From assembly GCF_000964005.1 (NCBI RefSeq), contig NZ_JXYP01000022.1:1-64000 (forward strand): a DNA stretch of 64,000 nt, given 5' to 3'. Source of the stretch: Williamsia herbipolensis (GTDB lineage: Bacteria; Actinomycetota; Actinomycetes; Mycobacteriales; Mycobacteriaceae). Numbering within the stretch: position 1 is the first letter of the stretch; the number at the start of each line of letters is the position of its first letter. A program made the translations under genes and the position numbers. Below are positions 9,787-21,956 of this stretch, in pieces. Below the pieces are notes generated by a model. The model did not search any database. It saw only the letters and a list, made by a program, of their open reading frames with translations, and was not told the DNA's origin.

Positions 9787-11014
9787 CACCCGGCGTCCGC
9801 AGGCCCCGACGCGCCGGGGTCCTCGGTGCCGCGATCGGCGCGGTGGTGGCCGCCGCACCGGGATCCCTCCCCCGGGATCCGCTCGTCCACGCCGCGACCC
9901 TCGGGGTCACCAGACCGTCGGATTCCTTGCAGGCTCCGCGATCGGCCGTCTCGCCCACCTGATCGGTGGGGGGCGAGGCGCACGGGTGGGACGTCTGTCG
10001 GCCGCCGCGGCGGCGGTCGCCGTGGCGGCATCGATGTCGATCTCCGTGTGGTGGCAGAACGTTCTCCGTGGCGCGATGGGGATGCCGGAGATCGGGACGG
10101 GTTGGGCCGCAGCGTCGGTGGCGGTCGTCGCGGTCGGCGTCGCGGCGCTCGTCGCGCCGAGACCCACGACGCTGCTGGCCTCGGCGGTCGTCCTCACGGG
10201 AACCGGTGTCGCACAGGCCGCGGCCGTACCGACCGCACCGACCACGTCGTCGATCGAGGAGGCGACGACGACGACCGCGGATCGACTGGTGATCAGCGCA
10301 CCGTTCGACGCCCGGCCGGTCGCCGAACGAGCCCGAGACCTCGTGGCGCGGTGGCGCGCCGCGGGCGGCGCCCGACGCGGCGCGGTCGTCGTGGCCGTAC
10401 CCACCGGTTCCGGGTGGGTCGACACCGACGCCGTCGTCGGGTTCGAGACCCGCCTACACGGGGACGTCACGACGATCGCCCTCCCCTACGACGACGCACC
10501 GAGTTGGCAGGCCTTCGTCGGCGGGGCGGCCGCCGTGGCGCGCAGCTCGGCCGTCGCGACGCTGAACGCCCTCGACAGCGACCTCGACGACCATCCGACA
10601 CACGCGCGTCCGCAGATCTACCTGTACGGCCAGAGCCTCGGTGCGATCGGCGCCGACGCGGCGCGCATCTGGGCGCGACACCGCGGCGTCGCGGTCTGTG
10701 CCACCCTGCTCGCCGGTCCTCCCGCACACACCGTCGCGTCCCGGGCCGCTCATCGGGAGGTCGTGGTCAACGCCAGCGATCCGGTGGGCCGGTGGTCGCC
10801 GTCGCTGCTGTGGCGACCCGCACCGCGGTGGCCCGGCCACGACGACCTGCCGCGACCGGTGTGGCTACCGGTCGCCTCGTTCCTCCAGACGAGCGTCGAC
10901 CTCCTCGGCGCGTTGTCGTTCCCGGCCGGCCACGGCCACCAGTACGGGCCGGAACAGTCCGCGGACGCACCGATCTGCGCCCCGAAACGGTCCGCCCACG
11001 CCGACAGGGCTTGA
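9783..11014 (+). pseudogene. Abhydrolase_9 family membrane alpha/beta-hydrolase, one frame break
   Basis: From ATG 9783 the frame reads a Pro-kinked hydrophobic N-terminus containing SLPRDPLVHAATLGVT and then soon stops. One frame over, from about 9915, the reading continues with TVGFLAGSAIGRLAHLIGG, further membrane helices, and a soluble domain typical of PF10081: VPTGSGWVD, PYDDAPSWQAFV, and the nucleophile elbow YGQSLGAIGADA with Ser, followed by LLAGPPA and VVVNASDPVGRWSP. The two halves match the known family order (PF15420 membrane part, then hydrolase), so one base appears missing near 9910-9915. An in-frame GTG at 9986 could give a shorter product lacking part of the membrane domain. 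Its ATG overlaps the stop of the phospholipase-like gene. It could be a real pseudogene or an assembly error. The substrate is unknown; lipid is likely from the context. Confidence 0.78.
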
Positions 11015-11082
11015 CCAATCAGCTGTCTGGACTAGTGTCTGATCTGTTGTTCACCCCCTCTGCGCTCGAACAGGAGAAGCCG

Positions 11083-12210
11083 ATGACCATCCGCGTCGCC
11101 CTCGTCGGGACGGGCAATGTCGGTCGGCTCGCACTGCGGCAACTCATCACCGACGAACGGTTCGACCTCGTCGCGGTGGGTGTGGTTACGCCCGAGAAGA
11201 TCGGGCGCGACGCCGGTGACCTCGCCGGACTCGACGTCACGACCGGCATCACGGCGACACAGGGTCTCGACGGCATCATCGCCGCCGGGCCCGACTGCGT
11301 CGTCCACTGCGCCATGGGCGACACCCGGATGGGCGAGGCGACGAAGGACTGCCTACGCCTGCTGTCGGCGGGCGTCGACGTGGTGGGGTCGTCGCCGGTG
11401 TCGTTCCAGTACCCGTGGAAGACGATGCCGGACAAGCTGATCGACCGGATCGAGGAGACCGCCGTCGCGCAGGGTGTCAGCATGTTCGTCACCGGTGTCG
11501 ACCCCGGGTTCGCGACCGATCTGCTGCCCATCGCGCTGGCCGGCACCTGCCAGGAGATCCGCCAGATCCGCTGCATGGAGATCGCCGACTACGCCACCTA
11601 CGACGGCGCCGAGGTGATCTACGACGTGATGGGGTTCGGCTCCCCCGTCGACGACCCGCCACTGTTCCTGCAACCCGGCGTGCTGAGTCTCGCGTGGGGA
11701 TCGGCGATCCGGCAGTTGGCCGACGCGCTCGGCATCACGCTCGACGAGATCGTCGACCACAACGAGCGCGAACCGGCACCGGAGGACTTCACCATCGCCG
11801 CCGGACCGATCGCGCAGGGCACCACCGCGGCCATCCGGTTCGAGATCCGCGGGATGGTCGGTGACCACCCGGCGATCGTGGTCGAACACGTCACGCGCCT
11901 GCGGCCCGATCTACGACCCGACTGGGCGCAGTCGGCGCAACCCGGTGGTTCCTATCGGGTGGAGATCACCGGCGAGCCGTCCTACGTGGTCGACATCTGC
12001 CCGACCAGCGTGCACGGCGACCACAACCACGCCGCCATCGTCGCCGCGGCCGGGCGCATCGTGAACGCGATCCCCGCGGTCGTCGACGCGCCGCCGGGAC
12101 TGCGCACCACGCTCGACCTCCCGCTGGTGAACAGTCGTGGCGTGTACCGCCCCGACCCCCGGGATCTCTCGACCACGACCGAACATCACATCAGCCACAC
12201 CGGACAGTGA
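11083..12210 (+). CDS. NAD(P)H-dependent dihydrodipicolinate-reductase-like dehydrogenase
   Basis: This 375-residue protein has an N-terminal Rossmann fold of the DapB type (IRVALVGTGNVGRLALRQL). The rest resembles the actinobacterial family related to 2,4-diaminopentanoate/amine dehydrogenases, with conserved VVGSSPVSFQYPW and FVTGVDPGFATDLLPIAL. It is longer than true DapB (about 250) and lacks the DapB active-site signature, so a role in lysine synthesis is unlikely. ATG 11083 follows AGGAGAAG. The stop is 12 nt before the SDR gene at 12223, suggesting a two-gene oxidoreductase operon. The substrate is not known. Confidence 0.75.
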   Translation: MTIRVALVGTGNVGRLALRQLITDERFDLVAVGVVTPEKIGRDAGDLAGLDVTTGITATQGLDGIIAAGPDCVVHCAMGDTRMGEATKDCLRLLSAGVDVVGSSPVSFQYPWKTMPDKLIDRIEETAVAQGVSMFVTGVDPGFATDLLPIALAGTCQEIRQIRCMEIADYATYDGAEVIYDVMGFGSPVDDPPLFLQPGVLSLAWGSAIRQLADALGITLDEIVDHNEREPAPEDFTIAAGPIAQGTTAAIRFEIRGMVGDHPAIVVEHVTRLRPDLRPDWAQSAQPGGSYRVEITGEPSYVVDICPTSVHGDHNHAAIVAAAGRIVNAIPAVVDAPPGLRTTLDLPLVNSRGVYRPDPRDLSTTTEHHISHTGQ

Positions 12211-12222
12211 GGAACACACACC

Positions 12223-12957
12223 ATGGGACGTGTTGACGGCAAGGTCGTCGTGATCAGCGGTGGCGCACGGGGAATGGGCGCGGCCGATGCCGCCGCGCTG
12301 GTCGCCGAGGGCGCATCGGTCGTGATCGGCGACATCCTCGACGACGAGGGTCGCGCGATCGCCGCCGATCTCGGTGACGCGGCCACCTATGTCCATCTCG
12401 ACGTCACCAGTCCCACCGACTGGGCCGCCGCCGTCGAGACCGCGGTCGGTACCTACGGCTCGGTGACCGGACTGGTGAACAACGCCGGAATCGCCAACGG
12501 CTCGACCCTGCAGGGCTTCCGCCTCGACAAGTGGCAGCAGATCGTCGACGTCAACCTCACCGGCACGTTCCTGGGGATGCAGGCCGCGGCCGACGCGCTG
12601 ATCGCCTCGCAGAACGGGTCCATCGTCAACATCTCGTCGATCGAGGGGATGCGTGGCACCCCGTGGGCCCACGGTTACGTCGCCACCAAGTGGGCTGTTC
12701 GCGGTCTGACGAAATCCGTTGCCGCCGAACTGGCCCCGCACGTACGGGTCAACTCGATCCATCCCGGACTGATCCGCACGCCGATGACCGAGGGCATCCC
12801 CGACGACATGCTGACGATCCCACTCGGGCGTCCGGCCCGTCCCGAGGAGATCGCGTCGTTCGTCCTGTTCCTGATCTCCGACGAGTCGTCCTACGCCACC
12901 GGTTCGGAGTTCGTCGTCGACGGCGGCGTGATCAACAACATCCCGCACAAGTTCTGA
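12223..12957 (+). CDS. Short-chain dehydrogenase/reductase (hydroxysteroid/3-oxoacyl type)
   Basis: This is a 244-residue classical SDR. The cofactor motif is GGARGMG, Asp in VIGDILDDE favours NAD(H), and NNAG is followed by the active-site Ser in VNISSIEG and the Tyr-Lys pair in YVATKWAVRG. The end has the usual FVVDGGV. The best family likeness is to mycobacterial FabG3-like 3-alpha/20-beta-hydroxysteroid dehydrogenases. It lies 12 nt downstream of the DapB-like dehydrogenase and converges on gatA, 24 nt away. Confidence 0.88.
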   Translation: MGRVDGKVVVISGGARGMGAADAAALVAEGASVVIGDILDDEGRAIAADLGDAATYVHLDVTSPTDWAAAVETAVGTYGSVTGLVNNAGIANGSTLQGFRLDKWQQIVDVNLTGTFLGMQAAADALIASQNGSIVNISSIEGMRGTPWAHGYVATKWAVRGLTKSVAAELAPHVRVNSIHPGLIRTPMTEGIPDDMLTIPLGRPARPEEIASFVLFLISDESSYATGSEFVVDGGVINNIPHKF

Positions 12958-12981
12958 CCGGACGCCCCGGCGCCGTCGGGT

Positions 12982-14472
12982 TCAGGCGATGTCGCCGCGC
13001 GCCGCCTCGTAGGCGGCGCCCACGCGGTACAGGCGGTCGTCGGCCTGCGACGGCGCCATGATCTGCAGTCCGACCGGCAGCCCGTCGTCGGCCGACAGCC
13101 CCGACGGCACGCTCATCGCGCAGTTGCCGGCCAGGTTCACCGGCAGCGTGCACAGGTCGAACAGGTACATCGCTAGCGGGTCGTCGACCTTCTCGCCGAT
13201 GTTGAATGCGGTCTGCGGCGTGGTCGGCGAGATGAGTACGTCGACGGATGCGAAGGCGGTCGCGAAGTCGCGGGCGATGAGCGTGCGCACCTTCAACGCC
13301 TGCCCGTAGTACTGGTCGTAGTACCCGGCCGACAGAGCGTAGGTGCCGATCATGATGCGGCGCTTGACCTCCGGGCCGAAACCCTGCGCACGCGTCAACG
13401 CCATCACCTCGTCGGCGGAGTGGGTGCCGTCGTCACCGACCCGCAGGCCGTACCGCATGGCGTCGAAACGCGCGAGATTCGAGCTGACCTCCGACGGCAG
13501 GATCAGGTAGTACGCGCCGAGCGCATAGCCGAAGTGCGGGCACGAGACCTCGACGATCTCGGCGCCGCGCTCACGCAACGCGTCGACGGCGGCAGTGAAG
13601 GAGGCGAGCACGCCGGGTTGGTACCCGTCGCCCTGCAGTTCCGTGACGATGCCGACGCGGACCCCGGCGAGGTCGCCCTGCGCACCGGCCCGTGCCGCGC
13701 CCACGACGTCGGGGACGGGGGCGTCGATCGAGGTCGAGTCACGCGGGTCGTGTCCGGCGATCACCTCGTGGAGCAGTGCGGTGTCGAGAACCGTTCGCGC
13801 GCAGGGCCCGCCCTGATCGAGGGACGACGCGCAGGCGATCAGCCCGTAGCGCGACACCGACCCGTAGGTGGGCTTCACACCGACCGTCGCGGTCACCGCG
13901 GCGGGCTGTCGGACCGAACCGCCGGTGTCGGTGCCGATGGCCAGCGGCGCCTGGAACGATGCGAGCGCCGCCGCGCTGCCACCGCCCGAGCCGCCGGGGA
14001 TCTTCGAGGTGTCCCACGGGTTGCGGGTCAGCTGGTAGGCCGAGTTCTCGGTGGAACTGCCCATCGCGAACTCGTCCATGTTGGTCTTGCCGAGGATCGG
14101 GATGCCGGCCTCGCGGAGCCTGCGGGTGACGGTCGCGTCGTACGGCGGGATCCAGCCCTCGAGGATCTTCGACCCGGCGGTGGTCGGCGCATCGGTGGTG
14201 GTGAACACGTCCTTCAAGGCCAGCGGGACGCCGGCCAGCGACGACGCCGGGGCCTCACCCGCGGCGATCGACGCGTCGACGGCCTCCGCCGCGGCGAGTG
14301 CGACGTCGGACGTCACGTGCAGGAAGGCGCCGAGGTCACCGTCGATCTCGGCGATCTGGTCGAGGTGGGCACGGGTGACCTCCACCGACGACAGTTCGCG
14401 GGAGTGGATCTTGTCGGCGAGCTCGGCCGCGGTGAGCCCGGTGATGGGTCCGGCGGGACGGATCGCGGTCAC
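12982..14472 (-). CDS. gatA: Asp-tRNA(Asn)/Glu-tRNA(Gln) amidotransferase subunit A
   Basis: This is a 496-residue amidase-signature enzyme. The Ser-cis-Ser-Lys triad is visible: Lys in PLALKDVF, Ser residues in the Gly/Ser-rich [11 protein letters not shown] and in [13 protein letters not shown]. GatA releases ammonia from glutamine for transfer to mischarged tRNA in GatB. The N-terminus begins in the helical segment that contacts GatC. The start overlaps the end of gatC by 4 nt, so the two are translationally coupled. The length is as expected. Confidence 0.97.
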   Translation of the reverse strand: MTAIRPAGPITGLTAAELADKIHSRELSSVEVTRAHLDQIAEIDGDLGAFLHVTSDVALAAAEAVDASIAAGEAPASSLAGVPLALKDVFTTTDAPTTAGSKILEGWIPPYDATVTRRLREAGIPILGKTNMDEFAMGSSTENSAYQLTRNPWDTSKIPGGSGGGSAAALASFQAPLAIGTDTGGSVRQPAAVTATVGVKPTYGSVSRYGLIACASSLDQGGPCARTVLDTALLHEVIAGHDPRDSTSIDAPVPDVVGAARAGAQGDLAGVRVGIVTELQGDGYQPGVLASFTAAVDALRERGAEIVEVSCPHFGYALGAYYLILPSEVSSNLARFDAMRYGLRVGDDGTHSADEVMALTRAQGFGPEVKRRIMIGTYALSAGYYDQYYGQALKVRTLIARDFATAFASVDVLISPTTPQTAFNIGEKVDDPLAMYLFDLCTLPVNLAGNCAMSVPSGLSADDGLPVGLQIMAPSQADDRLYRVGAAYEAARGDIA

Positions 14473-14768
14473 TGGTCCTCACCCAGGATCTGCGGGACGG
14501 CGAAGCGGTCCTGTTCGACCGACGGGGCGCCGGACAGCGCCTCCTCGGGCGAGAGACCGGGCACCACGACGTCGGGACGGAGCACGTTCACCAGGCCCGC
14601 GGGGTGTGCGGTGGTCTCGACACCGGAGACGTCGACCTCGGAGATCTGCGCGACGTGACTCAGGATCGAATCGATCTGGCCCGCATACTGATCGAGTTCG
14701 GAGTCGGGCAGGGTCAGGCGCGACAGCCGCGCCAGGTGGGCGACCTCGTCCCGAGAGATGGCAGACAC
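14469..14768 (-). CDS. gatC: Asp-tRNA(Asn)/Glu-tRNA(Gln) amidotransferase subunit C
   Basis: This is the 99-residue GatC subunit, which wraps around and stabilises GatA. It has the typical [21 protein letters not shown] start, [21 protein letters not shown] centre and [16 protein letters not shown] end. It is first in the gatC-gatA operon and overlaps gatA by 4 nt. An ABM-like gene lies about 70 nt upstream on the same strand. Confidence 0.97.
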   Translation of the reverse strand: MSAISRDEVAHLARLSRLTLPDSELDQYAGQIDSILSHVAQISEVDVSGVETTAHPAGLVNVLRPDVVVPGLSPEEALSGAPSVEQDRFAVPQILGEDQ

Positions 14769-14838
14769 CGATGGATCCCTTCCACGTGCAACGAAACGCC
14801 GCGACCCACGGTCGCAGCCCGCTCAAGACTAGTGGCCT

Positions 14839-15435
14839 CTACAACCAGCGCCGGAGACGGGCGGTGATCCACGGCAACACCAGGTAGACCATGAGCGGGG
14901 TGTTGATGACGGTCGCGATGAGGGTCTTGGCGGCCAGCGGGACCCCGTCGAGGTGGGCGATGACCCCGAAGTTGATCGCGAGACTCAGCGGGAAGAACCC
15001 GAGCCAGATGGTGATCGCCTGCTTCCAGCGTGGCGGCGGTCCGCCGACCACCCGTACCGCGTGGGTCAGCGTCGACTGCGGTTCGAACCACCCCTCGACC
15101 CCCGAGAGTCGATGGACCACCTGCTCGACCGCGACACCCTCGCCACGCGAGAGCCAGGCACGCCGGATCGGGGACGCCATCCAGTCCTCGAGGTCGCTCT
15201 CGCTCGCGAACCGGAACAGCACGTAGTACTCGCACGGATCCGACGGCGACCGCAGCCACCCTCCCCCGAGGAATCCGGGGAAGGTCCGCACCAGGGCGAT
15301 ACCCGCATCGGTCCAGGCGAGGAAATCGTGTTCGCGTCCCGGTTCGATCCGCCGCGCCACCGACGTCGTGACGTGCGTGGTCCCGACACCCGTGGTTCCC
15401 GGGTCGGGCGCGGACTCCTCGTGCACCGATGACAT
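14839..15435 (-). CDS. ABM-domain protein fused to a C-terminal membrane segment
   Basis: This is a 198-residue protein. Residues about 20-110 resemble an antibiotic-biosynthesis-monooxygenase (ABM) ferredoxin-like domain (ARRIEPGREHDFLAW ... FPGFLGGGWLRS ... YYVLFRFASESDLEDWM). The C-terminal third has two membrane helices (IWLGFFPLSLAINFGVIAH and TLIATVINTPLMVYLVLPW). This fused form occurs in actinobacteria with no assigned function; catalytic activity cannot be claimed. It is divergent from the YbjQ-like gene, with 38 nt between starts. Confidence 0.75.
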   Translation of the reverse strand: MSSVHEESAPDPGTTGVGTTHVTTSVARRIEPGREHDFLAWTDAGIALVRTFPGFLGGGWLRSPSDPCEYYVLFRFASESDLEDWMASPIRRAWLSRGEGVAVEQVVHRLSGVEGWFEPQSTLTHAVRVVGGPPPRWKQAITIWLGFFPLSLAINFGVIAHLDGVPLAAKTLIATVINTPLMVYLVLPWITARLRRWL

Positions 15436-15473
15436 GGCCCCATCGTCGCACCGAAACGACCTACCATCTCTCC

Positions 15474-15827
15474 ATGATCATCGTCACCAGCAACGAGATC
15501 CCGGGCTACCGCATCGGCTTCACCTTCGGTGAGGTGTTCGGACTCACCGTGCGGTCACGCAACATCGGCTCGAACATCGGTGCCGGTTTCAAGGCGATGG
15601 CGGGCGGTGAACTGAAGGGCGTCACCCAGCTCCTGCACGACTGCCGCCAGGAGGCGTTGTCGCGCCTGGCCGCCGAGGCACAGCAGAAGGGCGCCAACGC
15701 CGTCGTCGCGTTCCGCTTCGAGACCACCGAGTTCGGCGGGACCGGTATCGAGGTCTGCGCCTACGGCACCGCCGTGGGCATCGAACCCCTCGATCCGGCG
15801 CAACCCGGCCGCGTCCCGACCGCCTGA
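15474..15827 (+). CDS. YbjQ/UPF0145 family protein
   Basis: This is a 117-residue protein of the YbjQ (DUF74, heavy-metal-binding-like) family. It opens with MIIVTSNEIPGYRIGFTFGEVFGLTVRSRN and ends in the family pattern GANAVVAFRFET ... EVCAYGTAV. Members form pentameric rings related to dodecin-like or heavy-metal domains; the role is unknown. ATG 15474 gives the family N-terminus. The upstream in-frame ATG 15429 overlaps the divergent ABM gene and is not used here. A strong hairpin follows the stop. Confidence 0.88.
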   Translation: MIIVTSNEIPGYRIGFTFGEVFGLTVRSRNIGSNIGAGFKAMAGGELKGVTQLLHDCRQEALSRLAAEAQQKGANAVVAFRFETTEFGGTGIEVCAYGTAVGIEPLDPAQPGRVPTA

Positions 15828-15854
15828 GCGGCCCCGCGCGTACAGCGGGGCCGC
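15828..15854. terminator. GC-rich hairpin after the YbjQ-like gene
   Basis: GCGGCCCCGC and GCGGGGCCGC form a perfect 10-bp stem around a 7-nt loop, beginning directly after the stop codon of the YbjQ-like gene and ending just before the ACT gene. There is no T run. A terminator or attenuator for the first gene is likely. Confidence 0.6.
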
Positions 15855-15869
15855 GACCGCGGTGTGACA

Positions 15870-19182
<3,313 letters not shown>

Positions 19183-19218
19183 CATCGCCGGGCCGCCCCT
19201 TGTGCCATCCTGGTGGCC

Positions 19219-19830
19219 ATGCCCCTTCGCCTGCGAAACGACCTCACGGGGTGGTCGCGCGACTACTGGTGGGCGTTGATCGTGGTGCCGCTGGCACTGA
19301 TCGTGTCGGGTGTCCTGGTCGCGGGATCCTTCTCCACCACGACACCGTCGTCGCGGGCGGTGACCGCCGCCGTCACCTCCGCGGCACCGACGACCGCGGC
19401 CCCGAGAACCTCCTCGATCGACGCGGCCGACAACGCCGCATGCCGCGACGGCGTCGGCGGCAAGTCGATCGTCGTGAGCATCTCCGAGCAGCGGATGCGG
19501 ATGTGCGACACGTCATCGCTGGTCGAGGCGTCCTACATCACCACCGGGATCGACAATCGCACCGACCGCACCCCGACCGGGACGTGGAAGATCGTCGCCG
19601 AGGAGACCGACCGGTACCTCGTCGGGTCCGACTACCGGGTGTTCGTCCACTACTGGATGCCGTTCTTCGGCGATTTCGGGTTCCACGACTCGCCGTGGCA
19701 GAACTTCGACTACGGCAGTCCGCGCTACCGCACGAACGGCTCGCGCGGATGCGTGCACGTCCCCGGCGCGACGATGGCGTCGCTCTACAAGTGGGCCGGC
19801 GTGGGGACCACGGTCACCATCCGCGCCTGA
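19219..19830 (+). CDS. L,D-transpeptidase (YkuD family), membrane-anchored
   Basis: This 203-residue protein has an N-terminal membrane anchor (YWWALIVVPLALIVSGVLVAG) and a Thr/Ala/Ser-rich linker, then a YkuD catalytic domain at about residues 85-203. The family signature is present with the Cys nucleophile in SRGCVHV, preceded by the conserved FHDSPW and YGSPRYRTNG. Such enzymes make 3-3 peptidoglycan cross-links or anchor proteins to the wall. The SRGC form replaces the usual SHGC. ATG 19219 is preferred; GTG 19213 is an alternative. Confidence 0.88.
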   Translation: MPLRLRNDLTGWSRDYWWALIVVPLALIVSGVLVAGSFSTTTPSSRAVTAAVTSAAPTTAAPRTSSIDAADNAACRDGVGGKSIVVSISEQRMRMCDTSSLVEASYITTGIDNRTDRTPTGTWKIVAEETDRYLVGSDYRVFVHYWMPFFGDFGFHDSPWQNFDYGSPRYRTNGSRGCVHVPGATMASLYKWAGVGTTVTIRA

Positions 19831-19845
19831 ACCGCGACGGGGGCG

Positions 19846-20877
19846 CTACTGCTGGGGCAGGGCCTCGGCGACGGCCGTGGCCAACGTCAGCGCCGCGCGT
19901 GCCCAATCGGTGTCGGCGCCCGCGAGCCCGCAGGTCGGGGTGATGATCATCTGCTCGGTGAACACGTCGTGGGAGATGCCGATGGTGTCGACGAGTGCGG
20001 TCACCGCGTCGACCACATGCTCGACGTGACGTTCGGGTGTGGGCCGGGTGCTGGGCACGGCGCCCAGCGCCACCACGGTGCCCCGGTCGATCAGCTCGCC
20101 GAAGCCGTCGAGGTCGGCGGTGGATCCGCGGCGGACGCCGATCGAGTCGATGTCGAGCGAGACACCCCAGAGCCGGGTCTGGGCGGCGACCTGCCACGGG
20201 AACCGGCGCCCGCAGTGGTGCAGGATCACCGGTCCCCCGACGACGTCGACGAGGGTGTCGAGATGCTCGACGACCGTCGCCGCCGGTACAGGGTCGATGA
20301 CGTCGAGGCGCGACAGCGGAGTGATGCTGCCCTCGATGACGCGGTCGATGAGCGGTTCGTCGATCTGGACGATCACGTCCGCCCCGAGCCGGCGGCGCAG
20401 TTCCGCAGCGTGGTTCGCCGCGCCCTCGGCGATGGAGCCGACGAGATCGGTCCACGCGCCGCGGTCGTGTAAGGCCTTGTGTCCGTTGGCCATCTCCACC
20501 GACGCGGCGAGGGTGAACGGGCCGCAGACCTGCACCTTCACCCACGGTCGGTCGCCCTTGAGACCGCGGGTCTCCCAGATCTCCTCGAACGCGTCGAGGT
20601 CGGCGGCGAGCATGTCGCGGGCGCGGCGGGCCATCATCGACGTACCGGTCGCGAGGCGGTATCCCGACGCGCTGGTGTCCATCGGGATCCCGACGAGCAG
20701 GGCGGCGCAGCGACCGATGATGTCCGAACCGATCCCGCGGTCGGGCAACTCGGGCAGCGCCACGAGTTCGACCTCGCCGGCCACCACCTCGGCCGCGGTT
20801 CGGGGATCGCGCCCGGGCATCGAACCGACGCCGGTGGCCACCCCGGTGGGGGGACCGGTCCGGTCGGTGTCGCTCAC
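19846..20877 (-). CDS. MetE C-terminal-like (cobalamin-independent methionine synthase family) protein
   Basis: This 343-residue protein is homologous to the catalytic C-terminal barrel of MetE only, as in Rv3015c. The start reads [11 protein letters not shown], and probable zinc ligands are visible in [10 protein letters not shown] and [10 protein letters not shown], with an acidic residue in VQIDEPL. It lacks the N-terminal MetE domain, so it is unlikely to be the main methionine synthase; methyl transfer to another thiol is possible. It overlaps the end of mnmA by 4 nt and is the last gene of the iscS-mnmA operon, which suggests a link to sulfur metabolism. Confidence 0.82.
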   Translation of the reverse strand: MSDTDRTGPPTGVATGVGSMPGRDPRTAAEVVAGEVELVALPELPDRGIGSDIIGRCAALLVGIPMDTSASGYRLATGTSMMARRARDMLAADLDAFEEIWETRGLKGDRPWVKVQVCGPFTLAASVEMANGHKALHDRGAWTDLVGSIAEGAANHAAELRRRLGADVIVQIDEPLIDRVIEGSITPLSRLDVIDPVPAATVVEHLDTLVDVVGGPVILHHCGRRFPWQVAAQTRLWGVSLDIDSIGVRRGSTADLDGFGELIDRGTVVALGAVPSTRPTPERHVEHVVDAVTALVDTIGISHDVFTEQMIITPTCGLAGADTDWARAALTLATAVAEALPQQ

Positions 20878-21956
20878 GCGCGCACGATGCGACCGCAGCC
20901 GATGACCTCGTCGCCCCGCGTGGCGTCGGGACGATAGAGCACCGCGGCCTGGCCGCGTGCGACACCGGTCAGCGGTTCACCGAGCTCGACGGTGAACGCC
21001 GTGCCGTCGGCGGACGCGCGCGCCCGGGCGGGGGCCAGTCCACCGTGCGCGCGCACCTGCACCACGCAGTCGATGTCCTCGTCGGGGACGGGGCCGCGGG
21101 TCCACACCGCGCGCTCGGCGTCGATGGACCACACGTCGAGACGGTCGCGGGGACCGACGGTGACCGTGGCGGTCGCGGAATCGATGGCCGTGACGTAGCG
21201 CGGGGAGCCGTCGGCCGCGGGGGCGTCGATCCCGAGGCCCTTGCGCTGGCCGATGGTGAACCCGTGCACACCGTCGTGATCGGCCAGCGATTCTCCGGTG
21301 ACGGCGTCGACGACCTTGCCGGTCCGGATCCCGATCCGCGCCCCGAGGAACGCGCGGGTGTCGCCCGAGGGGATGAAGCAGATGTCGTGGGAGTCGGGCT
21401 TGTCGGCGACGGCGAGGCCGCGGCGCGCCGCCTCGGCCCGGATCTCGCTCTTGGGGGTGTCGCCGATCGGGAACATCGCGTGCGCGAGCTGTCGCGCGGT
21501 CAGCACCGCGAGCACGTACGACTGGTCCTTGTCCTCGTCGACCGCGCGACGCAGCTCGCCGTCGACGAGGCGCGCGTAGTGCCCGGTCGCGACGGCATCG
21601 AAACCGAGTGCCTGGGCGCGTTCGGACAGCGCCGAGAACTTGATCTTCTCGTTGCACGTCAGGCACGGGTTGGGGGTGTCGCCCGCGGCGTAGGCGCCCA
21701 CGAACTCGTCGATCACGTCTTCTTTGAACCGGTCGGCGAATTCCCAGACGTAGAACGGGATGCCGAGGATGTCGGCGACGCGGCGGGCATCGCCGGCGTC
21801 CTCCTTCGAGCAGCAGCCGCGGCTGCCCGTGCGCAGTGTGCCCGGTGCGGTCGACAGCGCCAGGTGTACCCCGACGACGTCGTGGCCGGCCTCGACCGCG
21901 CGTGCGGCAGCCACGGCCGAGTCGACACCGCCGCTCATGGCGGCCAGGACGCGCAT
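20874..21956 (-). CDS. mnmA: tRNA-specific 2-thiouridylase
   Basis: This 360-residue enzyme 2-thiolates the wobble uridine of tRNA(Lys/Glu/Gln). It has the PP-loop MSGGVDSAV near the N-terminus, catalytic Cys in [12 protein letters not shown], second Cys in [11 protein letters not shown], and the C-terminal beta-barrel. It is equivalent to TrmU/Rv3024c. The start ATG overlaps the cysteine desulfurase stop by one base (TGATG), so the sulfur donor and acceptor are translationally coupled. It overlaps the MetE-like gene by 4 nt at the other end. Confidence 0.96.
   Translation of the reverse strand: MRVLAAMSGGVDSAVAAARAVEAGHDVVGVHLALSTAPGTLRTGSRGCCSKEDAGDARRVADILGIPFYVWEFADRFKEDVIDEFVGAYAAGDTPNPCLTCNEKIKFSALSERAQALGFDAVATGHYARLVDGELRRAVDEDKDQSYVLAVLTARQLAHAMFPIGDTPKSEIRAEAARRGLAVADKPDSHDICFIPSGDTRAFLGARIGIRTGKVVDAVTGESLADHDGVHGFTIGQRKGLGIDAPAADGSPRYVTAIDSATATVTVGPRDRLDVWSIDAERAVWTRGPVPDEDIDCVVQVRAHGGLAPARARASADGTAFTVELGEPLTGVARGQAAVLYRPDATRGDEVIGCGRIVRA

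Noticed and set aside
11083-12210. DapB of lysine biosynthesis
   Set aside because: It is about 100 residues too long and lacks the DapB active-site signature; only the Rossmann fold is shared.
19846-20877. Full MetE methionine synthase
   Set aside because: It contains only the C-terminal barrel and lacks the N-terminal domain.
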